Origin: Augochlora pura
Lineage: Eukaryota > Arthropoda > Insecta > Hymenoptera > Halictidae
Direction: 5' to 3'
NCBI RefSeq assembly: GCF_028453695.1
Contig: NC_135772.1
Span: 20,021,412 to 20,085,411 of the forward strand
DNA: 64,000 nucleotides
This document shows positions 59,633 through 64,000 of this stretch, piece after piece. The position numbers were made by a program, and so were the translations under genes. Within the stretch, counting starts at the first letter, position 1, and the number at the start of each line of letters is the position of its first letter. The notes under the pieces are model-generated. The model was given only the letters and a program-made list of their open reading frames with translations. It did not search any database and was not told the DNA's origin.

Positions 59633-60739
59633 AAAGTTATAGCTGAGCAAAGATCGTCAATTTTTTCGAGCAAAGATTAGTGACCTCAAAATTAAAAAAT
59701 CCTAATATATTAATATTTTCTTATAAAACATCCACGTACAGCTCTTCTAAATTTTCGAACCCCCTTGATCCTTACTTCCCCTTCGATCGCCCCGCCAGCG
59801 ATCCATCGATCGACGCGCGAAAGGCTTACGCGCTCGGCATCGAATCGTCCCGAATTCTCGGGTTTATTAAAAACCGTCCGAGTAGAAAAGGGTCGGAAAA
59901 AGTGTGTCGGAATTTTTCATATCGGTCCGCGCATAAATATTCAAAATTCCGCGAGTTTATTGAATTCCTTTACGATCGGGGCCTCGGTGATTAGCCGCGG
60001 CGACCACTTGCATCGACGATGCTCTTGCTCCACCGCTCCGAGTGCTCGCCGATTCCTTATTTACGAATTTCATCGGCGGCTCCGCGGAATAACCGCGCGC
60101 GCGCGCGTGCGATGTAAAGCGAGCGGAATTGAAATTCGAGGGAGACGCGAAGCTTTATCGCGGAACAACGAAAGCTGGCACGTCGACGAGACGATTGGTG
60201 GAGCGCGAGCGCGATGGTCGGTTAAAATTCAGCGTTTATTCATTTATGGTAATCCGGGCGGCGCGAGCAGCGAGCGTTCAAATGCAAGGGGTCAAATAGA
60301 ATGGTGGGGAAAAAAAAAGTACCGTGGCAAGAACCACCAAGGATACGGTCGCACGATGCGCGACCCCGCGCGTCCTCTTTGGATCCGCGGTGATGGGCTC
60401 GCGCGTCTTCCGCGGCGCTCGTCGCTGCGCGAATTAAACTCGACACCTGTTTGTTCACGGGGCAGAGACCACCCTCCGTGGTCTCTTGATAGGACCATCT
60501 CTCGATAGTCGGAACGGCGAACCAATTTGGTAAGTGTTCTGTGAAATTGTTACTGCGTATTCACGGTGTCCCTTTCTCGATCGCATCGACCGTGCGTCTG
60601 CCAAAAGTAAAGGGACGCGTATCCTACGGTCGCCGGAGATCCGAGTTCAGGGGTGAAACGTCCCCGTGGAAATTGCGAGCCGTTTTGCAAACTGCGATGA
60701 AAATGGCTCGAAGGGAATTTCCCATACTGTCGCTTACAT

Positions 60740-60973
60740 TTTTATATCTATCTTTGTTTGCTCTATTTTTATTTTTATTTGTCTTATATTTATTTTTTAT
60801 TTGCTTTATACTTATTTTTATTTGTTTCATATTTATTTTTATTTGTCTCATATTTATTTCTATTTGCTTTACATTTATTTCTATTCGCTTTACATTTATT
60901 TTTATTTGTCTCATATTTATTTTTCATTTGCTCTATATTTATTTTTATTTGTCTCACATTTATTTCTATTTAG
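60740..60973. repeat. 21-bp T-rich minisatellite, about 11 copies
   Basis: Unit CATATTTATTTTTATTTGTC with C/T and G/C variants, repeated about every 21 bp. Gives hydrophobic Phe/Ile/Leu frames that mimic membrane segments but reflect composition only. Confidence 0.88.
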
Positions 60974-61607
60974 GTGCAACTAGCACGCGAACACGTGTCG
61001 CGCTTCAGTTTCCATTGTGTCAAATGCACCGTCGAATTATAAAGCGTCGTTTTACACCGTTACCGCATAAATATTAACGTCGCATTAAATAGCATACCGA
61101 ATTATACGTAGAAAAGGACACCGTGAGCAAATATATTATTCAATGACTCGATGCTCGATGCAAAAAGAGGAATTGACGCGTCAGCTGGCAATTAAATATA
61201 AATTACATTCTAAATTATAACGATTGCTAATTAGGACGGTGGTGACAGATTCGCGAAACAAGTCAATTTTAATGCGCCAAGGTGACAATTTATGCATATT
61301 AAACATTCTGTTCTTCCTTTGAAAATCTTGAAAATTTAATTCCGCCTTTTTTTTTAAATTCTAATTCTAAATTATTTTAATCTTAATTATTTTGAATTCT
61401 ATCCTTTTTTCCCGTAAAAATTTCAATTCTAACATAATTGCTTTATAATAATAAACCAAAATATAAAATACCAAAATTTAAATATACCAAAACTTAAATG
61501 TACCAAAATAATTGCTTTCCATCAATTGCAAATTCTATCTATTTATTTATTCATTTACTAACAAAAAGACCAAGGCTTTCCAAGCACATATAATTGCTAA
61601 AATAAAT

Positions 61608-61628
61608 ACTGTTACAGCAAAGGGTTAA
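61608..61628. mobile_element. Possible solo right end of a TTAA element
   Basis: ACTGTTACAGCAAAGGGTTAA has the AAAGGGTTAA terminus shared by the other copies. No left partner was seen in the preceding kilobase. Confidence 0.25.
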
Positions 61629-63150
61629 ATGACTCCACTATTATATCACGAGAGCCTTTGATCCCGATATTCGACACTGTATCCATTTTACTCACTGCCC
61701 AGAGAATTCGAAGCTCCCTCTTCGACCAGAAGAAACAATAAACAAAGTGGCCGCAAAGATGTCGCAAGAAAAGAGAGGAAATATCTGCAAGCTCGACGAT
61801 GAAGGAGAGAGGGAGATAGAGAGGGAGGGAGGAGGCTGCGGAGTGCAACGCGGACTGGAAAGTTTTCCACGCATCGAGACCGCGATCCGCAATGCTGTAA
61901 TACACACACGCTCTCACATAGTTCACGTTCTACTTCGGTACATCGCATATCTGCTTGCTCCGCAGCAGTAGCCCCTGGTCGCTCATTTGTTCTCCCTGAT
62001 AAGCTATACCTATGGTCCCGCCCGTTTAAATTATGCACATTTTTGCCGGGCGCGCGGAACAACGCTGTCGAGCCGTGGAACACGGGCCCGGATTTTTGTT
62101 CCCCGGGCCGGCCACTGCCTCCGCGTGGAAACACGTACAAAAGATAACTTCGGGGCCTCCGGCTCGATTGTTTTATCCTCAGGCATCGAGATATCTTCCG
62201 CCGGATTCGGAGTTATTGTACGCGATTAATAACCGTTCCTCCGTCGGCTAAATTATTGTTATTATGTTTTATTGTATCTTGCTGTGTTCTATTGTTTTAT
62301 TAGGTTTTATTGTGTTTTGTTGTGTTTTATTATATTTTATTTTCTACTTTGTCGACAATTTTTAATATCGATTACATTTGCGAATAATTCCAACAAAATA
62401 TCTTCCATCTCGTAAACATCAATTCAATTATTATTATCATTATTATTTCCTCTCCATAAATAATTCCCTTCTTTTACAGAACACGTGTATACTCCAAACA
62501 GAAATAATTTATTCATTATTTTGACAATTTCATCCGAACTGATCAACAAATGTTGGAATATATAAATCGTACAGTTTATATATATATATCTGAATATTCT
62601 GCAGGTACAACGCACGATGCACAACGCGGTGTATAGTTTCTGCTCGCGTCTGTCCGCGGATTCGAAAGTTATTCGAAAAACACTTCCACCGTGTTTTATT
62701 TCCGTCGACTTTACATCTCGGAAGCTATTCGGGAAGAATTTTAATTCCTGCGTGTTCCACGGATTGTCTTCGCCGCGGACGGGAGTACACTGCAGATTTT
62801 TATGCAAATTGTGAAACGGCTGCGGGAATTTCAAGGAGCAGAAGTTACGCGGAAAAGTGTCCGCCCGCCCGGCCGCGCTGGTTTTTTTCTTCGAGAGTTT
62901 CAGAAAATTCGAAGCCGGCGCGAATCTTCTGAAATTCTTCCGGTGATTACGCATTCTCTGCGCGAAATTAAAATGAGTCCGGTCTCGTCGTTGCGACGCT
63001 TGTTTTTTTGGAGAAATGTCGCGGCACGAGTGTCGACGATTTGCGGCGAATCGGATGTCTGGCAAAGGGGAGAACGGGGTGGTAATTAAAATATGGTGTT
63101 TGAGATGGAAGCACAGTGTTTAGGGCATAGTAATTGATGCTAATAAATTG

Positions 63151-63297
63151 TAGGCGTACGGTAACTGATTATTTTAAATTTTAGGAACACGGTAACTGAG
63201 TCTTCTAAATTTTAGGAACACGGTAACTGAGTCTTCTAAATTCTAGGAACACGGTAACCGATTCTTCTAAATTCTAGGCACACAGTAACTAGCTCCA
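63151..63297. repeat. 31-bp minisatellite, about 4.7 copies
   Basis: Unit TAGGAACACGGTAACTGAGT then CTTCTAAATTT, with copies from 63151, 63182, 63213 and onward. Confidence 0.9.
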
Positions 63298-63327
63298 GAA
63301 CTTTCTCATTCCTCCTGCCAATATTCA

Positions 63328-63432
63328 ACAAAAATTTATGAACCTTAAAATATTGCAATTTACAAAAATTTATAAACCTTAAAATATTGCAATCTAGAAA
63401 AATTTATAAACCCTAAACTATTACAATCTACC
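63328..63432. repeat. 34-bp minisatellite, 3 copies
   Basis: Unit AAAAATTTATAAACCTTAAA plus ATATTGCAATCTAG at 63330, 63364 and 63398, with the third copy diverged. Confidence 0.85.
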
Positions 63433-63904
63433 CTAAAAATTCCTAAACAATGACACTGAAATCGCTAAAGTAGCGTCAAACACCCCAAACTCCAAAAAAG
63501 ACATGAATCTCTCATTTTAGCCTTAGGTGCACTTAAAACTCTTATAACTTTTAAACCACCAATTTCCCCGCGTTGTAACACGAATTTTTGCAATCTCCTC
63601 GACAAGATCTAGAGAAGCACACAAAAAGGGTCGAAAAATCTCCGGACCCCTAAACTAAAGTTTATCCAGCGAAGCCTGTTAACAGGGTACAGTAATTGGC
63701 TGGTTTTGCCGGGCGGGTCGTTGGATTATTTTCGGTGATAACTGTTTCGTAAACAGGGCCAGTTAAGACACCGCGGCGTCCGGCCTTGCGGGCGAGCAAG
63801 GAATTTCAATGGCCCCTTGCGGAGCCGGCGCTACGCCCGAGAAATAGAAACGAACCGCTCCATCGGCTCGTATAAATTCTCTGCGTAATGAACAGCACGC
63901 TTTT

Positions 63905-63938
63905 TCTCTCTCTCTCTCTCTCTCTCTCCCTCTCTCTC
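63905..63938. repeat. CT microsatellite
   Basis: (CT)n with one CCC interruption. Confidence 0.93.
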
Positions 63939-64000
63939 GCTGCGCCCATTCGTTCCTGCCTTATGCCCCATCCCCCTCCGCGCGTCCTTTTTCAAGCCTC

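Larger units (their letters stand above)
56652..64000 (-). other. Neurexin-1 intron upstream of exon A (5' end outside window)
   Basis: At least 7.3 kb of apparent intron ahead of exon A, ending in a pyrimidine-rich acceptor. It contains an inverted-repeat element at 57.8 kb, CT microsatellites at 58.7 and 63.9 kb, 30-bp, 21-bp, 31-bp and 34-bp minisatellites, and a long inverted-repeat element at 59.2-59.6 kb. A CpG-rich open stretch at 59.77-60.5 kb is discussed under rejected items. No exon carrying the missing start of LNS2 was recognised. Confidence 0.65.

Noticed and set aside
59765..60508. 247-codon open frame, the longest in the window
   Set aside because: Arg/Ser-rich peptide with no domain or signal, in a CpG-rich patch where stop codons are rare. 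Other frames on both strands are also open in parts, and there is no splice or promoter support.
60740..60973. Hydrophobic membrane-protein-like frames
   Set aside because: T-rich 21-bp minisatellite. Hydrophobicity is a by-product of composition.
62424..63065. 213-codon minus-strand open frame
   Set aside because: Ends in Asn/Asp encoded by an ATT/ATC repeat, shows no recognised fold, and overlaps equally open frames on the other strand. Most likely chance.
1..64000. tRNA, rRNA and known microRNA genes
   Set aside because: No tRNA T-loop plus acceptor pairing, no rRNA-like conserved block and no familiar insect microRNA seed hairpin was seen by eye. A covariance search would be decisive but could not be run.

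Overview
This is a eukaryotic genomic window from an insect, most likely a hymenopteran and probably a bee. The support is three well-formed GT-AG exons of one gene separated by multi-kilobase introns, many GA/CT microsatellites, AT-rich stretches broken by CpG-rich patches, and TTAA-flanked piggyBac-type and mariner-type miniature elements. There are two 100-N assembly gaps (24704-24803 and 55086-55185). I see no prokaryotic gene organisation, no rRNA or tRNA, and no CRISPR array. Placement below the order level is a guess from sequence style.

The only gene I can name is a neurexin (Nrx-1), read on the minus strand. Exon A (56491-56651), exon B (51244-51402) and exon C (41232-41378) are consecutive coding exons. 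They give about 155 residues covering most of the second laminin-G/LNS domain plus the linker that leads to LNS3. Every internal junction is phase 0 with good splice sites, and the frame is open across all three. The 5.1-kb A/B intron lies where vertebrate neurexins carry alternative splice site 2. The upstream exon and everything after exon C lie outside the window or were not found. The window is therefore the middle of a very large neurexin gene, and about 99% of it is intron.

Layout: 1-41231 is the intron downstream of exon C (at least 41 kb). It holds minisatellites, several TTAA-ended miniature elements, a fold-back element near 37.1-37.4 kb, G-quadruplex-prone tracts and one N gap. 41379-51243 is intron B/C, with a complete TTAA element at 43.8-44.1 kb and a 30-bp minisatellite at 46.2-46.7 kb. 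51403-56490 is intron A/B. It contains a 1.5-kb purine-rich then pyrimidine-rich tract running into the second gap, a possible plus-strand terminal exon of a nested gene beside that gap (weak), and an 80-bp mariner-type element. 56652-64000 is the intron upstream of exon A, with more minisatellites and two inverted-repeat elements.

The long open frames elsewhere (up to about 250 codons) are Arg/Ser-rich or low-complexity, lack splice context or recognisable domains, and are best read as chance. I did not find a convincing new biological system. The most interesting items are the candidate exon beside the gap, the TTAA-element families with internal palindromic repeats, the fold-back elements, and the repeated occurrence of minisatellites with periods near 28-35 bp.
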